From assembly GCF_018155095.1 (NCBI RefSeq), contig NZ_NAAI01000002.1:248001-312000 (forward strand): 64,000 nucleotides of DNA, in the 5' to 3' direction. The notes under the pieces are model-generated. The model did not search any database. It was not told the DNA's origin and saw only the letters and a list, made by a program, of their open reading frames with translations. Made by a program: the position numbers and the translations under genes. The DNA comes from Bartonella queenslandensis. GTDB lineage: Bacteria; Pseudomonadota; Alphaproteobacteria; Rhizobiales; Rhizobiaceae. Below are positions 46,970-56,024 of the stretch, one piece after another. Each line of letters begins with the position of its first letter. The first letter of the stretch is position 1.

Positions 46970-47470
46970 AGAGTTTTGAATATCGTAAGATTCTCTCATT
47001 TTAATTCTATCTATATTGAATCAAACAAAAATATTCCTTTGCATGTTATAAGTGGGATTAGCGTGTGGGTAAAATTTGTATAGACAAGGACTAAAATAGC
47101 TCTCATAAATCGTTTCGAGTGCCAAGGTCTGTCGAATACCCACGGGCTGGCAAAGTGTATGACGGTGCCGTCTTGCTTCTTCACAAGCGTAAAGATAGGG
47201 AGGCACAATGGATTTACCATTATACTATTCATGGGTGCTGTCGTGAAATGAGCTTGGAGGCCTTAAGAGATGTTTCTTTAAAACAAGCCGCTGAATTTGC
47301 AAACCAATAGCGCTCTGTTTTACGTGAAGGACATGACCTTATTAAAGAATGCAACACGCAAGGGTGGAGAATTTTAATTGATTCAATATAAACAAGATCG
47401 AAATGAGAGAATCTTAGGATATTATGCTCTCCTTATAATATGCAAAATGATAAAGTTATGATTGTCAATT
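46970..47470 (+). repeat. Integrase-relic repeat module, copy 5 (best preserved)
   Basis: This is the reference copy. The head is 46978-47010 (gaatatcgtaagattctctcat), the middle is 47030-47115, the coding part is 47119-47330, and the tail is 47375-47455 (ttttaattgattcaatataaac...aaatgagagaatcttag...ataatatgcaaaatg). Matching blocks were found at 12950, 14598, 16165, 25262, 36905 and 61785, all in the same orientation. It lies between the DUF2125 gene and the decayed copy of that gene's 3' end. Confidence 0.7.
47119..47334 (+). pseudogene. Fragment of a tyrosine integrase, Arm-type DNA-binding domain
   Basis: The frame from ATG 47119 runs 63 codons to TAG 47308-47310 and would continue in frame after it. 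It reads GKVYDGAVLLLHKRKDREAQ, then WIYHYTIHGCCREMSLEALR, then DVSLKQAAEFANQ, and beyond the stop RSVLREGHDLIKECNTQ. This follows the DUF4102 pattern of phage and island integrases (DGxGLxLxVxxxGxKxWxxRYxxxGxxRxMxLGxxxxVSLAxAR...ARxLLxxGxDPIxxR). The catalytic domain is absent. Only the DNA-binding N-terminus survives. Confidence 0.75.
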
Positions 47471-47474
47471 AATG

Positions 47475-47690
47475 AGGGATATTTGACAGCAAAATTTGAA
47501 TGTGTTTTTTGTTTCATCCGCAGAGATTCTTGACACTTTGCAGCGCTTATTTGCTGACAAGCTTATAGTTTTCAAATGTTATTTTTTATTTTTGATGCTC
47601 TGTTTAAAAATACGGGATAGTGCTCCCATTCTTTCCTTGTTGATTGTCGCTTGCCAGCAGATTTTATCTATTTTTACTTAAGGTTTGTAC
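47475..47690 (+). pseudogene. Decayed direct copy of the DUF2125 gene 3' end
   Basis: The DNA gagggatatttgacagcaaaatttgaa...tcttgacactttgcagcgctta...ttttcaaatgttattttttattttt, then taaaaatacgggatagtgctcccattctttccttg, aligns with 46658-46825 of the DUF2125 gene (aaggatatttgacagcaacatttgaa...cttgagactttgcaacattt...tttcaagcattattttttatttt, then taaaaacgcagatggcgcccccgttcttcctttg). Frames are broken. It is separated from its source gene by the integrase relic. Confidence 0.78.
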
Positions 47691-47699
47691 CAATTCATT

Positions 47700-47930
47700 T
47701 TATTTTTAAATGATTTTTAAGGAGCTCTCAAAGGTCTTTAAAGAGCTTTCAAAGCTCGTTATCCTTTTTGTTACAAAATTTCGATTTTTACCATTTTTTC
47801 GATATTCAGATGTCAAAATCCATTTTTATAAAACGCGTATTGAATGGTAAAAAATAGCTATAAAAACAAGGAGTTATTACATATTCTTTCCTAATTCCAC
47901 TCGGTATAAAATCTATTGTCAGATTACATT
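47700..47930 (-). repeat. Inverted partner of the repeat at 20270-20700
   Basis: Its reverse complement reads ...ccttgtttttatagc...aatacgcgttttataaaaatgg...aaaaatcgaaattttgtaac...gctttgaaagctcttt...aaatgaattggtacaaacc. This matches in order the blocks of 20390-20650 (gctgtttttatgg, aaaagcgtgttttgttaaaatag, atcaaaatcgaaattttacag, aaagctc, aaataaattgatgcaaaacc). It is non-coding. It directly follows the DUF2125 3'-end copy. Confidence 0.5.
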
Positions 47931-48112
47931 GAGATCGGTTATGGATGGATAGAACAGGGATAAAAGCTTAGCTGTTTTGTTCTGCTTTTAAATCTGAAAG
48001 TTGATGTTTTTACGTTGATAAATCAATCTTGTTGACGTTTTGGAATTGTTTACAAGAAATTCTATCGTGATAAGGAGCAGGATTTTTATTTTGGGTGCTT
48101 TATCTCAAAATG

Positions 48113-48168
48113 AAAACTCCCACTCTGTACCTTGCTAGTTTGCTGTTGTAGGATAGAATGGGAGTTTT
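48113..48168 (-). terminator. Probable rho-independent terminator of the glutamate dehydrogenase gene
   Basis: AAAACTCCCACTCT (48113-48126) pairs with AGAATGGGAGTTTT (48155-48168) with one mismatch, around a 28-base loop that can fold further. On the minus strand it is followed by TTTTCATTTT. It lies 25 bases after the end of the dehydrogenase gene. Confidence 0.65.
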
Positions 48169-48192
48169 TAACTGAGTTATTCTATACTCATT

Positions 48193-51100
48193 TTAAGTTT
48201 GAAAGCCAGTATTTTGAAGTTGAGAAATCAATCCTGCTGCAAAAGTAAAACGAGAAATATTGAGATCATTTTCAATAAGAGCGCTAATGCGGTTTGTGAT
48301 ATTATGAATATCGTCTTCTTTTGTTTTTTTCCAAGTGGCAAAAGGATCCTCTTTTTTTCCATAATTTTTGAGAATTTTCATAACGATTTTCCGTAAGCTT
48401 TTGGAAACATTTTCTTTGGCTTGGTTTAAAGCCATACTATCATAGTAATCGAGGATAGGAATTGTTCTTCTCGCTTCGTTAATTCGGTTTATACGAATGA
48501 TTTGCGCAAATGAGAAATAGATTCCTGCGGTTTTAATAAGATCGCTGTTGCTTTGTTTTGCAATTAAAGAAATATCACAGATGGTTGGAGCAGCTTCCAA
48601 GAGAGCTAATTGTTTTGCTAATGCTTTTGGTGCTCCTTCTTCACTGTAGTGTTGTGCTTTTTCTTCAATCTTTTGCTTAATATCGTTATCATGAGAATGC
48701 ATAAGCTCTTTTTCAATAACACTACGGGCTTGTTTTAGTGTTTTTACAATTTCTTCTAATGGGTTTGAGAGATCCATGTTGTGCAAACCCCAATTGGTTG
48801 TTTCAAAGAGCATTGAGGTTATTGCTGCGTAGAATTTGTTTTGGACAAGACCGGGTATTTTGTTATCAAGTTTATCAATTTGATCGGACAATTGAGGAAT
48901 TTCAAATCCATCACGGATGGCAATGAAAACGCGAATAATATTTTCAGCCTTTTGTTCTGTTGCATCGCGTAGTTGATTAACAAAAGTGGGGCCACCACGA
49001 TTGACAATATCGTTAGCAATCAGCGTTGCAATAATATTACGACGTAATTGATGGTTAATGACTTCCTTCTCAAAATTTTCTTGAATTTGGGTTGGAAAAT
49101 AATTCAGCAAAGCTGCGTTGAAATAGTGATCATCAACAACGGGGCTCTTGGCAATTTCTTCTTTGAGCGTTAATTTAGCATAGGCAAAAATAACGGCAAG
49201 CTCTGGACGGATAAGACCTTTGCCTTGAGTTGTTCTTTGCCGTAAAATTTGCTCATCAGGGAGTACTTCAACTCTGCGATCTAGAAGCTTTCTTTGTTCC
49301 AAATCATGCATGAAGCGTATTTGATAGGGTAAATCAGCCGTGCTTTGGCTTTCTGCTAAGGAAAGGGCAAGGGGTTGTAGATAATTATTGCGCAGGACGA
49401 GTTGTTCGACTTGGGGAGTCATTTCTTTTAAGAGTTTATTGCGTTCTTCGCGGGTGAGTGTTTTAGCACGAAGTGCTGATGCAAGAACAATTTTGAGATT
49501 GACCTCAATATCAGAACAATTCACACCGGCAGAATTGTCAATGGCATCCGTATTGCAGCGTCCACCATTTGAAACATATTCAATCCGTCCACGTTGTGTG
49601 ACACCAAGATTAGCGCCTTCGCCAATAATTTTTGCACGTACCTGTTCTCCGGTAATGCGTATTGCATCATTTGCACGATCACCTACTTGGGCATCATTTT
49701 CTGTTGTAGCACGGATATAAGTACCAATGCCACCAAACCATAAAAGATCAACAGGGGCTTTGAGAAGAGCAGAGATAATTTCAAAGGGGGTTCCTGTTTG
49801 TTTGTCGAAACCAATGGCCCTTGCTGCTTCAGGTGAGAGTGTAATGGTTTTCTCTTTTCGTGAGAAGACACCACCCCCCTTTGATAATTTGTTTTGGTCG
49901 TAATCCTGCCAGCTTGAGCGAGGAAGTTTGAAGAGACGCCTGCGCTCTGCATAGCTTTCCTCTGTATTTGGATTTGGATCAATAAAGATATCGCGGTGAT
50001 CAAAAGCAGCAATTAATTTTGTTTGTTTGGAAAGGAGCATTCCATTGCCAAAGACATCACCAGACATATCACCAACACCAATACAGGTGAAAGGTACTGT
50101 TTGAATATCGTGATTAAATGATTCTCGAAAATGTCTTTTGACGGCTTCCCATGCGCCTTTGGCTGTAATACCAATTTCTTTGTGGTCGTAGCCTGCTGAG
50201 CCACCAGAGGCAAAAGCATCATCGAGCCAAAAATGGTTTTCTTGACTGATAGCATTGGCTGTATCAGAAAAGGTTGCTGTCCCTTTGTCTGCTGCGACAA
50301 CAAAATAGGGGTCAGGATCATCATGACAAATGATATTGTGGGGCGCACTTATCTTGCCGTTAACCAGATTGTCTGTGATAGAGAGCAAAGCCGTGATAAA
50401 GTCTGTATAAGCTTGTCGTGCTGCTTCTATGATGAGAGCACGGTCATTTGTTTGAGGAAGGCGATGGGGATAAAATCCACCTTTTGCACCGGCAGGAACG
50501 ATAACTGCATTTTTAACTTGTTGAGCTTTGACTAAGCTAAGCACTTCGGTGCGATAATCTAATGCGCGGTCAGACCAACGAATTCCACCACGAGCGATAG
50601 GGCCAAAACGCAAATGGACCCCTTCAACTTCTGGTCCATAAACAAAAATTTCTCGATAAGGTCGTGGTTCAGGCAAACCTTCAATTTGGCGCGGATTTAA
50701 TTTGGTGGCTAAAATACGCCGAGGACTACCATCGCTAAGAAGGGTAAAGGCATTTGTTCGTAAACTCGAATCGATAAGGTTGCAATAACGACGTAAGATA
50801 AGATCATCATCTAAACCAGATACTTTCTGTAGTTTTTCTTCAATGCGCTTTTGAATAATCTGTTGGTTTTTTTCTCGTTCTTTTGCTGGATGACTTTGAT
50901 GAAATTTTAAATGAAATAAAGCATAAAGCTCTTTGGTAATATCAGGATAAGTATTTAAAGTTTGGGCGACGCGGTCTTGCGAATAAGGAATTCCAGCTTG
51001 TTGGAGATAACGCCCGTAATGGCGCAAAATAACAATTTCATGCCAATCAAGCTTAGCTGTTTGAGTGAGGGCGTTAAAGGCGTCATTATCAGCATTTTGT

Positions 51101-52902
51101 GCCCAAATGGCTTCAAAGGTTTCGGCAAGCTTTTGCCCCTCTTTTTCAAAATCGATACAGAGTTGGAAAGTACTTTCTAGTTGCATATCATGAAGATATA
51201 CGGATTGTCCGTTGCCATCTGGTAACTCAAGGGTCTGTTCCGCAATAACGCGAAACCCCATATTTTCAAGCAGTGGTACACGTTTGGAAAGAGCAAGGGC
51301 CTCATGGCGGTGAAAAAGCCGAAGAGAAATGTTCTGTTTTTCTTTGTTTTGTGCGTGATAAAAGGTCACAAAAAGGGGTTTTTTATCATGAAGATTGAGA
51401 ATGTGTCCGGAATCTTTAATGGCATCTTCTGCTGAGAATAAATCACGATAGCTATTGGGAAATTCACTGGCTAGACGGGTTTGTGGCTCTGTTGTTTTGT
51501 GGGCAAGAGCGATGGATTGAACACTATCTTCCCAACTTCGTGCGATTGAACGGACATGTTGTTCAAGTGTGGCGCGCTCGTGAAGTGGAACCGTTTCGCT
51601 TACTTTGCGATGGATAATATAATAAACACGGATAAGAGGGCTTTCTAAAAATAGCGGATAGGATTCAAAAAAGTCGCCTTTATAAAGCCCAACAAAATGT
51701 TCGCCAACTTTTTCACGGAGGCTGCTGCTGTATTGGTCACGTGGCACATAGACAAGGATAGAAACAAAGCGCCCAAAAGAATCAGTGTGAACAAGAACCC
51801 GCAAACGCGGACGTTCGTCTAGTTGCAGGATAAGTTTGGCATTTTCTGTTAATGTATCAATATCAGTGCGAAATATTTCATCTCTTGGATAGGTCTCTAA
51901 AACACTGATGAGTGCTTTTCCTGAATAATCAGAACGATTGTATCCAAGGCGTTGAATGATGGTTTGGGCTTTTTCTTTTAAGAAAGGAATTTGCAAAATA
52001 GAGCGTGTATACGCTGAAGAGGTAAAAAGCCCTACAATGCGTAATTCTCCGCAGAGCTGGCCTTCTTTATCAAAGATTTTAAGACCAATATAGTCGAGCC
52101 AAACAGAACGGTGAACTTTGGAGCGGCTGTTCGCTTTTGTCACAATAAATAGGTTATCACTTTCCATAAAGGATAAAACTTCCTGAGGAGGTTCTTTCAT
52201 ACTTTCATCATCAACAATATGAATAGAAGCATCCCCGAGTATGCCAAGTTCAATGTTACTCGCGGTAAAGGATTTTATAGGTTTCTGATCTTTGATGAAG
52301 TTATAAGTGCGCATGCCAAGGAAGATAAAATTATCATCTGTAAGCCAGTGAAGAAATTCAATAGCCTTTTCGCCTTTTTGTTTGTAGTATGAGGGAAGGC
52401 TTGTTTGATAGGCATGAATATGTTTTTCAACTTCTTCAAGCATCGGTTTCCAGTCTCGTACAGCAGCATTAACCTGCTCAAGAACTAAGGTGAGTTCATT
52501 TTCAAGTTTTTGTATCTGTTGTTTGTTTAAAGACTCGATGTGAATTTGCATCAGACTGATGCGTTTTCCAGAAGCACAATCAAGAACGGGGTGTGCAATC
52601 AAATAAATATGGTTTTTATGTTGATTGAAGACATTTAAAATAGAATCGAGAAGGAAGGGTTTGTTATCATTGACAAGCGTGACAACAGTTATAGGTCTGT
52701 TATTGCGGGTCAAATCCTGTTCAAAGCAGATGGTATTTTTTCCTGCCTGATGAAGATTGAAAGTTTTTACTGCGATGGCTGCGGCTTTTTGAAGTTCTGT
52801 ATTTTCGTAATAAACAATGTCTTCTTTATCAGTTTGAGCAAAAAGTATTTTTTCTATTTTATCTGGTGTGTTTGTTGTTTCTATTGTTTTTTGTTGCAAC
52901 AC
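48193..52902 (-). CDS. gdh: NAD-specific glutamate dehydrogenase, large (180-kDa) type
   Basis: A 1569-residue enzyme of the class known from Streptomyces, Caulobacter and Pseudomonas, degrading glutamate to 2-oxoglutarate and ammonia with NAD. The long N-terminal half carries ACT-like regulatory segments. The catalytic core lies around residues 740-1150: RFGPIARGGIRWSDRALDYRTEV, VKNAVIVPAGAKGGFYP with the Lys-Gly-Gly motif, CHDDPDPYFVVAADKGTATFSD, IGVGDMSGDVFGNGML and WFGGIGTYIRA. The C-terminal region (RPELAVIFAYAKLTLKEEI) is typical. Start GTG 52902 has GGGAGAG about 7 bases upstream. Amino acids are a main carbon source of Bartonella, so it probably feeds the TCA cycle. Confidence 0.95.
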   Translation of the reverse strand: MLQQKTIETTNTPDKIEKILFAQTDKEDIVYYENTELQKAAAIAVKTFNLHQAGKNTICFEQDLTRNNRPITVVTLVNDNKPFLLDSILNVFNQHKNHIYLIAHPVLDCASGKRISLMQIHIESLNKQQIQKLENELTLVLEQVNAAVRDWKPMLEEVEKHIHAYQTSLPSYYKQKGEKAIEFLHWLTDDNFIFLGMRTYNFIKDQKPIKSFTASNIELGILGDASIHIVDDESMKEPPQEVLSFMESDNLFIVTKANSRSKVHRSVWLDYIGLKIFDKEGQLCGELRIVGLFTSSAYTRSILQIPFLKEKAQTIIQRLGYNRSDYSGKALISVLETYPRDEIFRTDIDTLTENAKLILQLDERPRLRVLVHTDSFGRFVSILVYVPRDQYSSSLREKVGEHFVGLYKGDFFESYPLFLESPLIRVYYIIHRKVSETVPLHERATLEQHVRSIARSWEDSVQSIALAHKTTEPQTRLASEFPNSYRDLFSAEDAIKDSGHILNLHDKKPLFVTFYHAQNKEKQNISLRLFHRHEALALSKRVPLLENMGFRVIAEQTLELPDGNGQSVYLHDMQLESTFQLCIDFEKEGQKLAETFEAIWAQNADNDAFNALTQTAKLDWHEIVILRHYGRYLQQAGIPYSQDRVAQTLNTYPDITKELYALFHLKFHQSHPAKEREKNQQIIQKRIEEKLQKVSGLDDDLILRRYCNLIDSSLRTNAFTLLSDGSPRRILATKLNPRQIEGLPEPRPYREIFVYGPEVEGVHLRFGPIARGGIRWSDRALDYRTEVLSLVKAQQVKNAVIVPAGAKGGFYPHRLPQTNDRALIIEAARQAYTDFITALLSITDNLVNGKISAPHNIICHDDPDPYFVVAADKGTATFSDTANAISQENHFWLDDAFASGGSAGYDHKEIGITAKGAWEAVKRHFRESFNHDIQTVPFTCIGVGDMSGDVFGNGMLLSKQTKLIAAFDHRDIFIDPNPNTEESYAERRRLFKLPRSSWQDYDQNKLSKGGGVFSRKEKTITLSPEAARAIGFDKQTGTPFEIISALLKAPVDLLWFGGIGTYIRATTENDAQVGDRANDAIRITGEQVRAKIIGEGANLGVTQRGRIEYVSNGGRCNTDAIDNSAGVNCSDIEVNLKIVLASALRAKTLTREERNKLLKEMTPQVEQLVLRNNYLQPLALSLAESQSTADLPYQIRFMHDLEQRKLLDRRVEVLPDEQILRQRTTQGKGLIRPELAVIFAYAKLTLKEEIAKSPVVDDHYFNAALLNYFPTQIQENFEKEVINHQLRRNIIATLIANDIVNRGGPTFVNQLRDATEQKAENIIRVFIAIRDGFEIPQLSDQIDKLDNKIPGLVQNKFYAAITSMLFETTNWGLHNMDLSNPLEEIVKTLKQARSVIEKELMHSHDNDIKQKIEEKAQHYSEEGAPKALAKQLALLEAAPTICDISLIAKQSNSDLIKTAGIYFSFAQIIRINRINEARRTIPILDYYDSMALNQAKENVSKSLRKIVMKILKNYGKKEDPFATWKKTKEDDIHNITNRISALIENDLNISRFTFAAGLISQLQNTGFQT

Positions 52903-53183
52903 ATTCGCTCTCCCTTTTTGCTCTTCGGGTCTTTTCTTGCATTGTTTGCCTATTTAAGAGCAGACCATTATATCTTCCTACACTGTAACATTTTCTTCCT
53001 AAAGAAAATAGCTCTTTATTTGAAAAGAATGACAATGTTTTTATTATTTTTTAGTAATAATTTGTACTTTAAAGAAATATTTTACACCAATGAAAGGGAC
53101 TTTTTAGTATTTTTGTATATTAATAGTTTTTTTTTCTAATTATATGAAATGAAAGTAAAGAAAGAATTAGAAGTAAAGAGAGA
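52903..53183. other. Divergent promoter region of gdh and the carbonic anhydrase gene
   Basis: A 281-base very AT-rich spacer between divergent genes. It must hold both promoters; no distinct boxes were assigned. An AGTAAAGAGAG purine run precedes the carbonic anhydrase ATG. Confidence 0.4.
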
Positions 53184-53840
53184 ATGACTCGTTTACCAGA
53201 AAGACTTTTAAGTGGTTACAAAAACTTTATAAATAATCATTTTTCATATAAAACAGAACATTATCAGCAATTGGCGATCGAGGGGCAAAAACCTGAAGTT
53301 TTAGTTATTGCTTGCTGTGATTCGCGTGCAGTCCCAGAAATGATTTTTGATGCTAAGCCTGGCGAAATTTTTACCTTACGCAACGTGGCAAATGTGGTTC
53401 CTCCTTTTTCTCCTGATAACAAATATCATGCAACATCAGCAGCTCTTGAATATGCCGTGCAATTGCTTGAGGTAAAACATATTGTTGTTTTTGGTCATGC
53501 GCATTGTGGAGGTGTTCATACTGCTCTTAAGGAGACGTGTAAATCTTTACCTTCAAATGATTTTATTGGCCAATGGATTAGTCTTTTAGCGCCAGCAGCA
53601 GAAGTTGTTTTGAATAATAAATCACTGTCTTGGCCAGAAAAACAGACGGCTTTAGAGCAGCTTTCTATTCGACATTCGTTGAGAAATTTAGAGACGTTTC
53701 CGTGGATAAAGTTCCGAAAAAATCAAGGTATTTTAACATTGCATGGGGTTTGGTTTGATATCTCTAGTGGGAAATTATGGAATGTGGAACAGGAAACAGG
53801 TTGTTTTATGCGTGTTGAAATTGAAAATTTTGAAGGGTAG
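53184..53840 (+). CDS. Beta-class carbonic anhydrase
   Basis: A 218-residue zinc enzyme interconverting CO2 and bicarbonate in the cytoplasm. The zinc ligands and catalytic dyad are in VIACCDSRAVPEMIF (Cys, with Asp-Arg dyad) near residue 42 and VFGHAHCGGVHTAL (His and Cys) near residue 103. The RNVANVVPPF and ALEYAVQLLEVKHIVV blocks are typical. Length is normal for bacterial beta enzymes of the CynT/Can type. The gene stands upstream of the ffh cluster with 250 bases between. Confidence 0.93.
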   Translation: MTRLPERLLSGYKNFINNHFSYKTEHYQQLAIEGQKPEVLVIACCDSRAVPEMIFDAKPGEIFTLRNVANVVPPFSPDNKYHATSAALEYAVQLLEVKHIVVFGHAHCGGVHTALKETCKSLPSNDFIGQWISLLAPAAEVVLNNKSLSWPEKQTALEQLSIRHSLRNLETFPWIKFRKNQGILTLHGVWFDISSGKLWNVEQETGCFMRVEIENFEG

Positions 53841-53897
53841 TATTGTAGTATTTGCTGTTTTTATTTCTTCGTATAAAAAGACATTTTATGATAAAAC

Positions 53898-54080
53898 TTG
53901 ACAAAGCTGGGGTTTTATTGTTTGAAGGAGCGAGCTTTCAGTGACAAAATTAACTTGGAGCCACCGACTGAGACCCCAATGCAAGGGTATGAAGAGATCT
54001 CAGAGGTCAACATTCGACGGCGCGATGCGTTCTCGGGTGCTATTTTGGTTTGTTCGTTATGCAACTTTGTTAGGCAACAA
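53898..54080 (+). ncRNA. Candidate structured leader or small RNA upstream of ffh
   Basis: A good -35 box TTGACA lies at 53898-53903. From about 53962 the RNA can fold as a hairpin: ACC, then CTGAGA, then ACCC, closed around CAATGCA by GGGT, then TCTCAG and GGT. That gives at least 13 pairs with small internal loops (53962-54008). A GC-richer segment (gacggcgcgatgcgttctcggg) follows, unlike the AT-rich spacers elsewhere. A nominal 61-codon frame here begins at the -35 TTG and is not credible. The class is unknown: a leader of ffh, a 6S-like RNA or another Rhizobiales RNA. Confidence 0.4.
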
Positions 54081-54091
54081 TGAGGTAAATG

Positions 54092-55654
54092 ATGTTTGAA
54101 TCCTTGCAAGAGCGACTTGGTTCTATCCTGTCTCATTTAACGGGGCGTGGTGCTTTGTCGGACCAAGATGTTGCAGAGGCGCTGCGTGAAATTCGTCGCG
54201 CTTTATTGGAAGCCGATGTTGCCCTTGATGTTGTCCGTTCTTTTACCGATAGGGTTCGAGAAAAAGCTGTTGGGACCGAAATTGTTAAATCAATTAAACC
54301 AGGCCAAATGGTGGTTAAAATTGTTCATGACGAATTGGTTCGTATTCTTGGAAATGAAAGCGTTCTGAGTGATTTGAATGCACCAGCGCCTGTTGTTATT
54401 ATGATGATTGGTTTGCAAGGTTCCGGAAAAACAACCACAACTGCAAAGCTTGCAAAACGTTTCACTGATAAGCAAAATAAAAAAGTTCTCATGGCGTCTT
54501 TAGATACACGTCGTCCTGCTGCACAGGAGCAATTGCGCCAATTGGGAGAACAAGCAAAACTGGCAAGTTTGCCTATTATTGCGGGGCAACTACCCGTTGA
54601 TATTGCATCACGTGCCGTGCAGGCTGCTAAATTGGGCGGTTATGATGTGCTTCTTCTTGATACGGCAGGACGTAATCATATTGATGAAGCTTTGATGCTT
54701 GAATTGGCTGAAATTAAAGCATGTTCTCTTCCTCATGAGATTATGTTGGTTGCTGATAGTTTGACGGGGCAAGACGCCGTTCATCTTGCTCGTTCTTTTG
54801 ATGAGCGTGTAGGGATTACAGGGATTATTTTAACACGGATGGATAGTGATGGGCGTGGGGGTGCTGCTCTTTCTATGCGTGCTGTTACAGGCAAGCCGAT
54901 TAAAGCAATCGGAACCGGTGAAAAAATAGAAGACTTGGAAGAGTTTCATCCCAGTCGTATTGCTGATCGTATTCTCGGAATGGGGGATATTGTTTCTTTG
55001 GTTGAAAAAGCTGCTGAAACAATGGATCATGAGAAAGCTGCTGCTTTTGCAAAAAAAATGCAGAGCGGAAAATTTGATCTAAATGATCTGGCTGAACAGT
55101 TGCAGAAAATGAAAAAACTAGGTGGAATGGGCGGCATTATGGGCATGTTGCCAGGATTGGGAAAGGTCAAAGAGCAGATTGCGGCGGCCGGTCTTGATGA
55201 TCGTTTGTTTAATCGTCAATTGGCTATTATTTCATCCATGACACCACAAGAGCGTATGAATCCAGAACTTTTAAAACATAGCCGAAAACAACGGATTGCT
55301 AAAGGCTCTGGAACAACGGCGGCTGATATTAATAAACTTTTGAAGATGTATCGCCAAATGGCTGATATGATGAAATCTATGGGTGGTAAGGGCAAAAGTG
55401 GTTTGATGGGAAAAATGTTAGGAGGTCTTGGCTCCAAAATGGGATTTGGAGGAATGGGAGGTGCAGATTCTCCGGCTGTGCCCGATTTATCGGGAGTGGA
55501 TCTCAAACAACTCTCAGCACTTCAAAAGCAGATTAAAAATGATAATGGAGGGAATCTCTTGCCTGGACTTCCCGGGCGTGACCCTACATTTCCTGGTCTT
55601 TCCAATGGCATTACTGATAGGGGAAAACTTCCTCAGCATCTTAAAAAAAAATAA
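54092..55654 (+). CDS. ffh: Signal recognition particle protein Ffh
   Basis: A 520-residue GTPase that binds SRP RNA and signal sequences to target membrane proteins. N domain first, then the G domain with GLQGSGKTTTTAKLAKR (Walker A) near residue 107, DTRRPAAQEQL, LLDTAGR, TRMDSDGRGGA and GTGEKIEDLEEF. The Met-rich M domain begins near residue 300 and ends with a Met-Gly-rich tail (KSMGGKGKSGLMGKMLGGLG). I choose ATG 54092, with GAGG 6 bases upstream, over ATG 54089. It heads a cluster with chorismate mutase and rpsP. Confidence 0.96.
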   Translation: MFESLQERLGSILSHLTGRGALSDQDVAEALREIRRALLEADVALDVVRSFTDRVREKAVGTEIVKSIKPGQMVVKIVHDELVRILGNESVLSDLNAPAPVVIMMIGLQGSGKTTTTAKLAKRFTDKQNKKVLMASLDTRRPAAQEQLRQLGEQAKLASLPIIAGQLPVDIASRAVQAAKLGGYDVLLLDTAGRNHIDEALMLELAEIKACSLPHEIMLVADSLTGQDAVHLARSFDERVGITGIILTRMDSDGRGGAALSMRAVTGKPIKAIGTGEKIEDLEEFHPSRIADRILGMGDIVSLVEKAAETMDHEKAAAFAKKMQSGKFDLNDLAEQLQKMKKLGGMGGIMGMLPGLGKVKEQIAAAGLDDRLFNRQLAIISSMTPQERMNPELLKHSRKQRIAKGSGTTAADINKLLKMYRQMADMMKSMGGKGKSGLMGKMLGGLGSKMGFGGMGGADSPAVPDLSGVDLKQLSALQKQIKNDNGGNLLPGLPGRDPTFPGLSNGITDRGKLPQHLKKK

Positions 55655-55675
55655 GATGCAAAGAGGGAAAGGAAT

Positions 55676-56008
55676 ATGATGCAGGAAACAGTATTAAACG
55701 AATTAGCACATTTACGAGTATCTATTGATAATTTTGATGCAACTTTGATTCATATTTTAGCAGAGCGTTTTCGTTGTACGAAAGCTATTGGGCAATTAAA
55801 AGCGCGTTATGATTTGCCTAAAGTCGATCCTCTGCGTGAGCAACATCAGATAGCGCGTTTGCGGCAATTGGCGATAGATAGTCATCTTGATCCCGATTTT
55901 GCTGAAAGATTTTTAAAGTTTATTGTTAAAGAAGTTGTGCGTCATCATGAAATTATTGCTGAAGAGCAAAAAATGAAAAAAGTCAATTTAAACGAAAGCC
56001 AGAGCTGA
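55676..56008 (+). CDS. Chorismate mutase, AroQ class
   Basis: A 110-residue all-helical AroQ domain converting chorismate to prephenate. The family pattern is visible: LAHLRVSIDNFDATLIHILAERFRCTKAIGQLKA near residues 8-41 (Arg, Asp and Lys of the active site), then LPKVDPLREQHQIARLRQLA and the C-terminal helix FAERFLKFIVKEVVRHH. It stands alone between ffh and rpsP, its usual place in Rhizobiales. With tyrC at 25714 it completes the branch from chorismate to the tyrosine precursor. RBS AAAGGA precedes ATG 55676. Confidence 0.9.
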   Translation: MMQETVLNELAHLRVSIDNFDATLIHILAERFRCTKAIGQLKARYDLPKVDPLREQHQIARLRQLAIDSHLDPDFAERFLKFIVKEVVRHHEIIAEEQKMKKVNLNESQS

Positions 56009-56024
56009 CAATAGGAGATAAAAT

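Noticed and set aside
53898-54083. 61-codon frame upstream of ffh
   Set aside because: It starts at the TTG of the presumed -35 box, has no ribosome-binding site and no recognisable protein features; a structured RNA fits better.
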